Part shown: piece by piece, positions 27,434 through 38,656 of the stretch | Layout: each line of letters starts with the position of its first letter | Numbering within the stretch: position 1 is the first letter of the stretch | Assembly (NCBI RefSeq): GCF_014200045.1 | Contig: NZ_JACHOV010000001.1 | Location: forward strand, 1-64,000 | Origin: Rhizorhapis suberifaciens | GTDB lineage: Bacteria > Pseudomonadota > Alphaproteobacteria > Sphingomonadales > Sphingomonadaceae | Length of the DNA stretch: 64,000 bases | Direction: 5' to 3' | Program-made: the position numbers and the translations under genes | Notes under the pieces: generated by a model | Database searches by the model: none | Seen by the model: only the letters and a program-made list of their open reading frames with translations | Told to the model about the DNA's origin: nothing

Positions 27434-28675
27434 ATGTCCGTTAAAGCTCCGTTGCGGCATGCCGCCAAGTTCCACAAGACGCCGCTTGTCGACGTCACCA
27501 TAGTCATGCCGTGCCTAAATGAAGTGGTTAGCCTGCCTCTCTGTATAGCCAATGCGAAAGAGGCGCTTACCCGCATTGCATCCATATATGGTCTCACGGG
27601 CGAAATCGTGGTCGCCGACAACGGTTCGGACGATGGCAGCCAGCATCTTGCGAGGGAACAGGGCGCTCGCGTGGTGCCCGTGGCGGAGCGAGGATATGGG
27701 GCGGCGCTCATTGGCGGCTGCGAGGGAGCGCAGGGCCGTTTCATCTTGATGGGCGATGCTGACGGCAGCTATGATTTCACTGACGGCGTGGCGATGATCG
27801 GCCAATTGCTGGATGGTGCTGACTTATGCATGGGTTCGCGTTTCAAGGGCGGCATAGCCCCGGGCGCCATGCCGTGGAAGAATCGCTATATAGGCAATCC
27901 GGTACTGACTGGCATTCTCAATCTCTTCTTCCGTTCCGGAGTGAGCGATGCGCACTGCGGGTTACGCGCGATTACCAAGAAAGCCTTTCATTCGCTGCGT
28001 CTGAGCGGCACCGGCATGGAATTTGCCAGTGAGATGGTAATTAAGGCGAGCTTGAAGAAGTTGCGGATCGTGGAGGTTCCGGCAACACTTTCTACGGACT
28101 TGCGAGATCGTGCGCCGCATCTGCGGCCATGGCGGGACGGTTGGCGGCATTTGCGCTATCTGCTGATGTTAAGCCCGACTTGGGCGTTCGGGATGCCCGG
28201 ACTGGTAGCTACCATGCTCGGTGCATTGATATTCGCAATGGCAATTGCGCAGGCACTGATCCCCGGGAGCTTTCCAGCAGTCGGGAACTACTGGGTCATT
28301 CTGGCGTCCGCCATCCTGAGCGCTGGCCATTTGGCGGCAATGATGGCGATCGCCGCGCAGCTTTACGGCATTCAGCAAGGATATCGCATGTCGGGTTGGA
28401 AGACGCGGCTACTGGCCCGGATGGCCTCGCTCGAAACGATGTTGGGACTCGGGGCTGCCTTTTGTAGTCTAGGTATGCTGGTGTTGCTGGCTGTCTTGTG
28501 GCTGTGGACTGCTCGTCAATTTGGCCCGGTCTATTCCATTCTTCCTGCGGTAGTGGGTACAACCTGCGTGACGATCGGGCTCCAAACGATGATGGGCGGT
28601 TTTTTGCTGGCTGTTTTGGGCGGAAATGTTGCGCGGTTTTTGGGCGCGACAGACGCTGGCTCCTTGAAGAAATGA
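27434..28675 (+). CDS. GT2 glycosyltransferase, dolichyl/polyprenyl-phosphate sugar synthase type
   Basis: About 413 residues. An N-terminal GT-A domain (VTIVMPCLNEVVSLPLCI, VADNGSDDGS, the metal-binding LMGDADGSYDF) is followed by RFKGGIAPGAMPW and about four membrane segments from residue 240 on. This architecture is that of enzymes charging polyprenyl phosphate with a hexose on the cytoplasmic face. The start at ATG 27434 is preceded by GGGGG. It overlaps the next GT2 gene by 4 bases. With the GtrA protein and the polytopic membrane protein nearby it could form a flip-and-transfer route for sugar addition. Confidence 0.85.
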   Translation: MSVKAPLRHAAKFHKTPLVDVTIVMPCLNEVVSLPLCIANAKEALTRIASIYGLTGEIVVADNGSDDGSQHLAREQGARVVPVAERGYGAALIGGCEGAQGRFILMGDADGSYDFTDGVAMIGQLLDGADLCMGSRFKGGIAPGAMPWKNRYIGNPVLTGILNLFFRSGVSDAHCGLRAITKKAFHSLRLSGTGMEFASEMVIKASLKKLRIVEVPATLSTDLRDRAPHLRPWRDGWRHLRYLLMLSPTWAFGMPGLVATMLGALIFAMAIAQALIPGSFPAVGNYWVILASAILSAGHLAAMMAIAAQLYGIQQGYRMSGWKTRLLARMASLETMLGLGAAFCSLGMLVLLAVLWLWTARQFGPVYSILPAVVGTTCVTIGLQTMMGGFLLAVLGGNVARFLGATDAGSLKK

Positions 28676-29694
28676 CCGGAAGCGAAGCCGCGCTGGCCGA
28701 TGCAGTGCCGTGGCTTGCTGTGGTAACGCCCGTCCACAACGGAGCGGAATATCTTGAGGCCACGCTAAATAGTCTGGTAGCCGAAGGCTGCCATGGCGTT
28801 TGTATAATCATCATTGATTCAAGTGACGATGATCGCTGCACCCGCATCGTAGCAAGGTTCCAAGATAAGCTTTCGATCGAATACTCCTACAGGCCGGATG
28901 TCAAGCCGTGGCCAGCCAAAACGAACTTGGCCGTCCAGTCTGCTCCTGCTCCCTTTGTCTGCATGCTACATCAAGATGATGTCTGGTTGCCTGGTCGATT
29001 GGCGTTGATTCGTGAAGCTGTCCATTCCTGCCCTGAAGCGGCCATGTATCTTTCGCCGGCCTATATCATTGATTCAAAGGGTAGACGCCTGGGCCTGTGG
29101 CGTTGCCCCTTGGCGGAAAAGAAAATCTGGAGACGAGGAGAGGCGCTGGAGAGATTGCTGGTGCAGAATTTCATCGCGATCCCGGCCCCGGTAATTTCCC
29201 GAGAAAGCTGGCTGGCGGTCGGCGGAATGGATGAAAGTCTTTGGTATACGGCGGATTGGGATCTGTACCTGAAACTGGCCTGCCATGGTTCGTTGTCCTA
29301 CGATCCGACGCCCCAAACGGCGTTCCGAATTCATGGTAATTCATTGACCGTCAAAGGAAGCCGCAATTCTGATGATTTTCAGCAGCAGATGGAGGTGGTG
29401 GTGCAACGCTACACCCATCTGGTGGATAAGGACAGGAGGGTTACCATTCTGAAGTTGTGTACTCTTTCTGTAGAAATAAACACGGCACTAGCTGCCGGCG
29501 CATGGGGGGAATGGAAGAAAATATTGGACGTTTTTAAAAAATATCTTTTTCGAAACCCAGAAGTAATTCGAGAATATATAACATATTCACGAATAATAGA
29601 GCGATTATTTCCTAGAATTCTATCAAGAACTTTGAATTTTATTGAAAAATTATTTTTCCGCAAGGGCGCAAAGCATCCCAGAAATTCGGTGTGA
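28672..29694 (+). CDS. GT2 family glycosyltransferase
   Basis: About 340 residues. The GT-A core is in the first 230 residues: LAVVTPVHNGAEYLEATLNSL, IIDSSDDDR, the metal site CMLHQDDVWLPGR and a WYTADWDLYLKL acceptor-side motif. The C-terminal 100 residues are lysine/isoleucine-rich, and the DNA there is strongly AT-biased compared with neighbours. The start ATG overlaps the stop of the previous GT2 gene; the frame is open for 58 codons upstream but that is inside the previous gene. The 3' end overlaps the oppositely oriented methyltransferase gene by 45 bp. Confidence 0.83.
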   Translation: MTGSEAALADAVPWLAVVTPVHNGAEYLEATLNSLVAEGCHGVCIIIIDSSDDDRCTRIVARFQDKLSIEYSYRPDVKPWPAKTNLAVQSAPAPFVCMLHQDDVWLPGRLALIREAVHSCPEAAMYLSPAYIIDSKGRRLGLWRCPLAEKKIWRRGEALERLLVQNFIAIPAPVISRESWLAVGGMDESLWYTADWDLYLKLACHGSLSYDPTPQTAFRIHGNSLTVKGSRNSDDFQQQMEVVVQRYTHLVDKDRRVTILKLCTLSVEINTALAAGAWGEWKKILDVFKKYLFRNPEVIREYITYSRIIERLFPRILSRTLNFIEKLFFRKGAKHPRNSV

Positions 29695-30480
29695 ACGCTT
29701 CATCCGTATGAATATTGCGTCTAAATATTTCAGCCAAAAGATAGGCAGCAGGATGAGGCCTTTTGCTGTGACATAGCCTAATCCACGTTCGCCACCGATA
29801 AGCACTGCGAATGTTTCTGCTGTCATATTAATGAGTGCGGTCATGGGGCCGAACGTGGGGCGCACCCTGACACCACGAAAATTTCGCAACAGGTGCGAAA
29901 GTCCGTCTCTCGTGAAGTTTTGATAATGAGCGGGATAGCCATGATATGGAAGTAAGAAAGGGCAGTTAACGAACAGCTTCCCGCCAGGTTTCAAAATCCG
30001 ATAAGCCTCCGCTATGACAGCAATAGGATCTGGTACGTGCTCGATCACGCTGTCCAGAATGACATAGTCGACGCATGCATCACGTAGGGGCACACGCATG
30101 ATGTCCGCAACGATGTCGACTTCGGGAGAAGGGAACAGGTCGACATTAATGACCTCTGGGCCAAGCCGGCGTGAACCCGAACCCAGCTCAATTACCACCC
30201 CGTCAGTTGATGCAAGAAAGCGCTTGAGATGGTTAACGGGCTGAAACTCACTGCTGATTACGAACTGACCGAAATGGAATATAGTTCCGGTGACCGATGA
30301 CCGGTTTTGTGTGCTGGCTTGGAATTTGGCATCCACAGTTTCAACTGGAACATTTACGAATTGAATTTGTCCGCCTTTGCGGACCACAGACCGTCCGCAG
30401 GACATGCAAGCACTTACATCCAATTCAGCCCCGCAATCTGGGCAGCAGAGCGAGTGAAGAATAAAATCCGTGCGACTCAA
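29650..30480 (-). CDS. Class I SAM-dependent methyltransferase with N-terminal zinc ribbon
   Basis: A 276-residue protein. Residues 10-35 hold two CxxC pairs (CCPDCGAELDVSACMSCG), a small zinc ribbon like those seen in Trm112-related domains. The methyltransferase core follows: VIELGSGSRRLG, VDIVADIMRVPL, DYVILDSVIEHVPDP and the ILKPGGKLFVNCP loop, as in polysaccharide-cluster methyltransferases. A TTG start at 30480 seems forced because a stop codon lies just upstream in frame and no ATG precedes the zinc ribbon. Converges with the GT2 gene (45-bp overlap). Substrate unknown, probably a glycan or lipid-linked sugar. Confidence 0.78.
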   Translation of the reverse strand: MSRTDFILHSLCCPDCGAELDVSACMSCGRSVVRKGGQIQFVNVPVETVDAKFQASTQNRSSVTGTIFHFGQFVISSEFQPVNHLKRFLASTDGVVIELGSGSRRLGPEVINVDLFPSPEVDIVADIMRVPLRDACVDYVILDSVIEHVPDPIAVIAEAYRILKPGGKLFVNCPFLLPYHGYPAHYQNFTRDGLSHLLRNFRGVRVRPTFGPMTALINMTAETFAVLIGGERGLGYVTAKGLILLPIFWLKYLDAIFIRMKRSHRISGMLCALAEK

Positions 30481-30635
30481 GGTTTTTTACCCATTCGACT
30501 GACTAATCATCATATTACGACCGCTATCGCTCCCCTTTGGATGATCAGAGTTTAGCATCCGTGGAAACAATATCCAGTTAAGTTTCCAGGAAAATCTTGG
30601 TAATTGAAAAGCAGTTTGAGCCTTGGGAGAACACA

Positions 30636-31253
30636 ATGAGATCTCGTATCACACCCGGGCAATTGGCAAGAGCGCTTCTGGGTTCAAAATTTCACATTGC
30701 GGGGCGTCTCTATCGGCGAATATTTGTTGACATGGACAAAGTAACCGACTGCATAATGCATCAGCTTCCGGCTGGTGCTCACGTTCTCGATATCGGAGGT
30801 GGAGATGGGTACGTCGTTGATATGCTGCTGGCGAAGCGCCCTGACATCCGAGTGACCATGATTGATATCGCGACTGATATCGGCCGATTTATAAGAGCGG
30901 AACATGAAGTGCGCGTTACAATACGCGCTCAGACCGAGCTTTCCGCTGTTGAGGGGGATTTTGACGCCTTTACAATCACCGATGTGATTCACCATGTCCC
31001 TCAATCGGCTCGTGCGGAGTTCCTTTCTTCGATTGCTGGTGCGGCGCAAAGAACTCGTTGCAACAAAATTATTGTAAAGGATGTTCAGCCGGGCAAACTT
31101 CGGGCGTTGTTGGCTCTGTGGGGAGATTTGTACATAACCGGCGACAAGGGCGTATCGCTCGTCGGAATGGAAGATATTGCGTTGCCAGGGTTCCGGCGGA
31201 CTTATGCAGATATGCCGGATTACCCAAATTACTGCATTACGTTTTCGGCCTGA
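30636..31253 (+). CDS. Class I SAM-dependent methyltransferase
   Basis: About 205 residues. The SAM motif I is HVLDIGGGDGYVVDMLL, followed by VTMIDIATDI and a motif IV like FDAFTITDVIHHVP. The ATG at 30636 has GGGAGA upstream; a TTG at 30597 would add 13 residues. GC content is visibly lower than in the flanking housekeeping genes. Its 3' end overlaps the convergent gtrA-like gene by 17 bp. It is likely part of the surface glycan or lipid set; no substrate can be named. Confidence 0.78.
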   Translation: MRSRITPGQLARALLGSKFHIAGRLYRRIFVDMDKVTDCIMHQLPAGAHVLDIGGGDGYVVDMLLAKRPDIRVTMIDIATDIGRFIRAEHEVRVTIRAQTELSAVEGDFDAFTITDVIHHVPQSARAEFLSSIAGAAQRTRCNKIIVKDVQPGKLRALLALWGDLYITGDKGVSLVGMEDIALPGFRRTYADMPDYPNYCITFSA

Positions 31254-31623
31254 AGGCAACGAAATTCAGATACAGGAACATCATTGCTGCAGTCATTATG
31301 AGATTTATCGGAAAAGCAACGACCGGAGGGAGGTGCAGAACTCCGATCAGTAGCCAGTAGCCCGCCGAGGCCAATCCGAGTTGTGCCAATGACCCCGAAA
31401 AAAATAAGACAAAATGCCGCCTGACCTTTTCACTTCCTCTTATTCCGAAGGTGAACGAGCGGTTCAGCGCAAATCCAAATAACGCGCCTGAAATCCAGGA
31501 AAGTAGTGCGGCTAACATGTAGTGGGTATGCTCTGCGGCGAAGACGAACGTTATATAGCCGATTATTGTACAGATAGCGCCAACGACACCAAAGCGGCTA
31601 CCGCGCTTTATCAGTTCTATCAT
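31237..31623 (-). CDS. GtrA-like membrane protein
   Basis: A 128-residue protein with four membrane segments and the GtrA pattern: FGVVGAICTIIGYITF in helix 1 and SWISGALFGFALNRSFTF before helix 3. GtrA-family proteins are small membrane proteins proposed to flip polyprenyl-linked sugars across the inner membrane. It is 21 bp downstream of the large membrane protein gene on the same strand, forming a probable two-gene unit, and lies near the polyprenyl-phosphate GT2 gene. Confidence 0.85.
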   Translation of the reverse strand: MIELIKRGSRFGVVGAICTIIGYITFVFAAEHTHYMLAALLSWISGALFGFALNRSFTFGIRGSEKVRRHFVLFFSGSLAQLGLASAGYWLLIGVLHLPPVVAFPINLIMTAAMMFLYLNFVAFRPKT

Positions 31624-31644
31624 TTTCTACCGCCAAATATGTTT

Positions 31645-33357
31645 TCATTTAGCTGCATAGCAGTTTACTGTGATCGCAAATGCACGTGAGTTATCGTTTG
31701 TTTGTGTAGCATTTCCAAAAATTCTGCGAATTTTTCCAAATTCTCGCGCATTGTGTAGGACAACATCCTTTTCCCAACACAGAGCGCCAAATGCTCGTTG
31801 ATCGGAGGAGACGCTCATCAGCCTAACGGGCTTATTCGACAAATCCGGACGATTGAACACGATATCCTGAGCAAAAGGTGCAGCACCTTCATCAATAATC
31901 GCAATCTGCGCGCCGCTCCGGTCAATCATTGCACTAATCTCGGCATAGGGCGCCACCATTCGATGCGTCATCCAGGCCCTGGTCGGAATTAGCAGTAACA
32001 GAGTGATTGCGCTGGACCACAGCATGGCCCGGCGAATGGAACGCCCTTCAGATTCCAGGCTTCGCCAGCCATAGGCACCCAAGAGGCAGGCGCTGCCAAT
32101 TACCCCGTGCATATAGCGATAGCCCCAGCCATGACCTTGGTAGGGCAGGAGGATAAGCATTGCCGCTACAGGTAGCGCCAGACTTGCTGCCAATGCTCGC
32201 CCGATTGCGTCGCCTCGCCAAGTCATGCGAACGCCCAGCAGTACAAGCGGCATTAAAAGAACGTGCTGCCAAGTGACGAAGCGTGCCAGGTTGAGCGCCA
32301 TGAGCCACAGCGCATCGATACCGGGAAAGCGAACCGTTCTGAGCAGCCGGTCGACATAGCCGGTGCCCGGAACACTATGTGCTGCTATCTGGCCGGCGGC
32401 CTGCGAACTGATCCATACTGGCCAGGCGAGCCAGAACAAACAGATCAATCCGTAACCCAAGCCGTAGAACATCATTAGGCGCCAGCGCCGTTCTCTGAAC
32501 AGCAGCCACATGAAGGGCAACACGAAGAGCGGGTGGAAAAGCGGTTGGTGGAGGCCGGTGGCGAGAAAACCAACGATGAGGGCTGCCGCATGGGACGCCG
32601 GACGATTGTGCAGGAAGAGCGCCAACCATATCAAATTGAGTGCGAGGTGCCCGCTCATCGCGTATGATGTCATTCCTGTCAAAACGACTTGCGACGAACC
32701 GGCGTAAAGCAGCATGGCAACGATGCGCTCTGATCCCGGTTCCGGCCAAAGATGCTTGGCCACTTGCCAAAGCGCTATGGCTCCGGCGCCGACGAACAGA
32801 GGGCTTGTAAGAGCTGGGTCGGCTACAAGGCCGACGACCGCTCTAAGGGCGGCGTTGATTGGCAAATAGGCCGATACCCACGCCTTATGATTGCCAATAG
32901 GCAGTATGAATTCCTGGTTTAACGCTTCTGCATAGGGTCGCCATTCCGCTGGGATCGGCCAGAACAGTCTCCCGTGCGAGAAGATGTCGGCGTCGAAATT
33001 CGCCATCTGCTCATCGCGGCTGAGATCGTAGCCCTGGAATACCAGATAATGCCCAGCCCAGCATATTCCGACGAGGCTCAAGACGATCATGAATATGGCG
33101 ATGGGCCGATCCAGAACCGTCAGCCAGCGGCCGCCTATGGTGGGAACTGGATCTGGCTTGACCAGAAGGATTGCAACCATCAGTCCGGCTAGCACCAACA
33201 CGTCTTGCCGAATGAAGAAGAAGAAGCTGAGGTCTTTGCCTTGAGGAGGGGTACCAAGGAAGCGGAAGACTACGGCAAATAGCTCCAATGCTATTAGCGC
33301 GCCGATCAACCAGAATCGAAGCGGTAGAAGCGAATTGTTCCTAGCGAACTCGGTCAC
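31645..33357 (-). CDS. Polytopic membrane protein, GT-C-like
   Basis: A 570-residue protein with about 11-12 membrane segments and a C-terminal soluble region of about 100 residues. A large loop after the third helix contains NFDADIFSHGRLFWPIP and NQEFILPI, resembling the first extracytoplasmic loop of GT-C transferases with acidic residues. GT-C membership is inferred from topology and context (GtrA and the polyprenyl-phosphate GT2 enzyme nearby), not from a firm motif. It starts at a GTG with AGGAAAG 7 bases upstream and ends 21 bp before gtrA. Confidence 0.68.
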   Translation of the reverse strand: MTEFARNNSLLPLRFWLIGALIALELFAVVFRFLGTPPQGKDLSFFFFIRQDVLVLAGLMVAILLVKPDPVPTIGGRWLTVLDRPIAIFMIVLSLVGICWAGHYLVFQGYDLSRDEQMANFDADIFSHGRLFWPIPAEWRPYAEALNQEFILPIGNHKAWVSAYLPINAALRAVVGLVADPALTSPLFVGAGAIALWQVAKHLWPEPGSERIVAMLLYAGSSQVVLTGMTSYAMSGHLALNLIWLALFLHNRPASHAAALIVGFLATGLHQPLFHPLFVLPFMWLLFRERRWRLMMFYGLGYGLICLFWLAWPVWISSQAAGQIAAHSVPGTGYVDRLLRTVRFPGIDALWLMALNLARFVTWQHVLLMPLVLLGVRMTWRGDAIGRALAASLALPVAAMLILLPYQGHGWGYRYMHGVIGSACLLGAYGWRSLESEGRSIRRAMLWSSAITLLLLIPTRAWMTHRMVAPYAEISAMIDRSGAQIAIIDEGAAPFAQDIVFNRPDLSNKPVRLMSVSSDQRAFGALCWEKDVVLHNAREFGKIRRIFGNATQTNDNSRAFAITVNCYAAK

Positions 33358-33450
33358 GCATCTGCTTTCCTGAATTGCGCAGGGAACGAGAAGATGCGTA
33401 TTGCAATAGTAATGCCCCCTTTAAGGAAGCGTTATTGAACGGAAAGAAAC

Positions 33451-33714
33451 TTACTCGTCAATCTTTTCTGCCAGGACCGTCAGTCCCTTTTCATTTACCT
33501 CGGCAAAGCCGCCTTCGATCATGAGTGTTTCGGGTGCGGCGTTGGCGTTGGCGCTGGTGAAGACTTGGATGGCGCCGTCGCGGATGGTGGACATGAAGGG
33601 GGCGTGGCCTTCCAGCACGCCGAAGTCACCCTCGCTACCTGGGACAACGACCATGTAGACCTCTTCCGAACGGACGAGTTTTGCAGGAGTTACGAGTTCG
33701 AAGTGGAGTGCCAT
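33451..33714 (-). CDS. atpC: ATP synthase F1 epsilon subunit, short form
   Basis: Only about 87 residues against about 130-140 in most bacteria. The beta-sandwich domain is complete ([47 protein letters not shown]), but the protein ends there with no C-terminal helical hairpin. That hairpin is the part which inhibits ATP hydrolysis in other bacteria, so this subunit should only couple the rotor. ATG at 33714 with GAGG upstream; a GTG 12 bases upstream is also in frame. It is the last gene of the atp operon, 117 bp after atpD. Confidence 0.92.
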   Translation of the reverse strand: MALHFELVTPAKLVRSEEVYMVVVPGSEGDFGVLEGHAPFMSTIRDGAIQVFTSANANAAPETLMIEGGFAEVNEKGLTVLAEKIDE

Positions 33715-33727
33715 TTTGTTCCTCACT

Positions 33728-33824
33728 CCCCTCCCGTTTGCGAGAGGGGGCTGGGGGTGGGAATGTCAGTGGGGGGCGGAATGCGTTACAGGCCGCCCCT
33801 GACCCCTCCCGCAGGCGGGAGGGG
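33728..33824. repeat. Inverted pair of GC-rich palindromes in the atpD-atpC gap
   Basis: Two related hairpins in opposite orientation: CCCCTC...GAGGGG (33728-33749) followed by GGGGGTGGGAATGTC, and CCCCTCCCGC-AG-GCGGGAGGGG (33803-33824), a perfect 10-bp stem with a 2-base loop, preceded by CGCCCCTGA. This pairing of a head and tail copy is the layout of REP doublets (REPINs). The element fills nearly the whole gap and may influence mRNA ends or relative atpC expression. Confidence 0.7.
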
Positions 33825-33831
33825 AACTGGA

Positions 33832-35400
<1,569 letters not shown>

Positions 35401-36279
35401 TTAGAGCGCTTCCGCGCCCGAAATGATTTCAACGAGTTCGGTGGTGATCGCCGCCTGACGCGAGCGGTTGTACTGGATAGTCAGCTTGTTGATGAGATCG
35501 CCCGCGTTGCGCGTCGCATTGTCCATGGCCGTCATCGAAGCGCCCTGCTCCGACGCTGCGTTTTCCAGCAGCGCGCCAAAGATCTGAATGGTTACGTTGC
35601 GCGGCAGCAGGGCTGAGAGAATTTCTTCCTCGTCCGGTTCATATTCGACGGCGGCCGAACTGGCTTCGCCATTGTTTTCGGCGGAAAGGGCCACCGGAAT
35701 AATCTGCCGGCTAATCGGTTCCTGCAGCAGAGCGGAACGAAAGCGGGAGTAGAAGAGATGCGCGACGTCAAACTTGCCCGCTTCGTATAAGTCCATCACC
35801 TGTTGAGCGATTTCCTGCGCCTCGTCATAACCGACTTCACGCACGCCAGTGGTGTCATAGTGGGCGATGGTCTGTTTGGGAAAGAGACGGTTGATGACAG
35901 CGCGGCCCTTGCGGCCAACCAGGAAGAACTTCACCGTCTTGCCTTCCGCGATCAACTCTTCCGCCTTGAGACGCGCAGCCTTGACGATGTTGGAGTTGAA
36001 TGCGCCCGCAAGCCCGCGGTCGGAATTACAAACGACGAGCAGGTGAACCTGATCGCCACCGGTTCCGGCAAGCAGCTTCGGGCTCGATGCGCTGACCGTG
36101 ACTTTCGAAGCAAGGCTAGCCATCACCGCCTGAAGACGCGCGGCATAAGGGCGAGCCGCTTCGGCGGCTGCCTGAGCCTTGCGCAGCTTCGCCGCAGCGA
36201 CCATCTGCTTGGCCTTGGTGATCTTCTGGGTCGATTTTACTGACCCGATCCGGCCTTTGAGTTCCTTGAGGCTAGCCAT
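35401..36279 (-). CDS. atpG: ATP synthase F1 gamma subunit
   Basis: A 292-residue central stalk subunit. The N-terminal helix begins [20 protein letters not shown], and the C-terminal helix contains [38 protein letters not shown], both highly conserved. The [10 protein letters not shown] strand is also present. It lies between atpA (with a palindrome doublet in the gap) and atpD. Confidence 0.97.
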   Translation of the reverse strand: MASLKELKGRIGSVKSTQKITKAKQMVAAAKLRKAQAAAEAARPYAARLQAVMASLASKVTVSASSPKLLAGTGGDQVHLLVVCNSDRGLAGAFNSNIVKAARLKAEELIAEGKTVKFFLVGRKGRAVINRLFPKQTIAHYDTTGVREVGYDEAQEIAQQVMDLYEAGKFDVAHLFYSRFRSALLQEPISRQIIPVALSAENNGEASSAAVEYEPDEEEILSALLPRNVTIQIFGALLENAASEQGASMTAMDNATRNAGDLINKLTIQYNRSRQAAITTELVEIISGAEAL

Positions 36280-36303
36280 AAATCCCTAATCTCAACCTTC
36301 ATT

Positions 36304-36393
36304 TCGTCATTCCCGTGAAGACGGGAATCCATCTCGCAATGTCATCTCCCGACGAACGCTCAGGAGATGGGTCCCCGCCTGCGCGGAGACGAC
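36304..36393. repeat. REP doublet in the atpA-atpG gap
   Basis: A perfect 8-bp hairpin ATTCCCGT-GAAG-ACGGGAAT (36309-36328) is joined by CCATCTC (36329-36335) to its inverted partner GAGATGG (36364-36370), followed by a second, less perfect GC-rich hairpin (GTCCCCGCCTGCGCGGAGAC). CGTC and GACG close the outer ends. This is a head-to-tail REP doublet of a family also represented near 9003-9031. Confidence 0.7.
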
Positions 36394-36397
36394 GGCA

Positions 36398-38484
<2,087 letters not shown>

Positions 38485-38656
38485 GCGCCCTAGTTCCTCC
38501 AGTTCGATATGCCGGTCATGACAGAAGGGGAGGTGGATGAGCACCCCCCGTTTGACGTGCGCGCCGGTTAGCAGGGGAGTGCCCGCTATGCAAGTACGGA
38601 GGGGCAAGTCGAGGAGAAGGAAATTAATGCCCTTCCCAGGCGGCGTGGTGCCAGCA

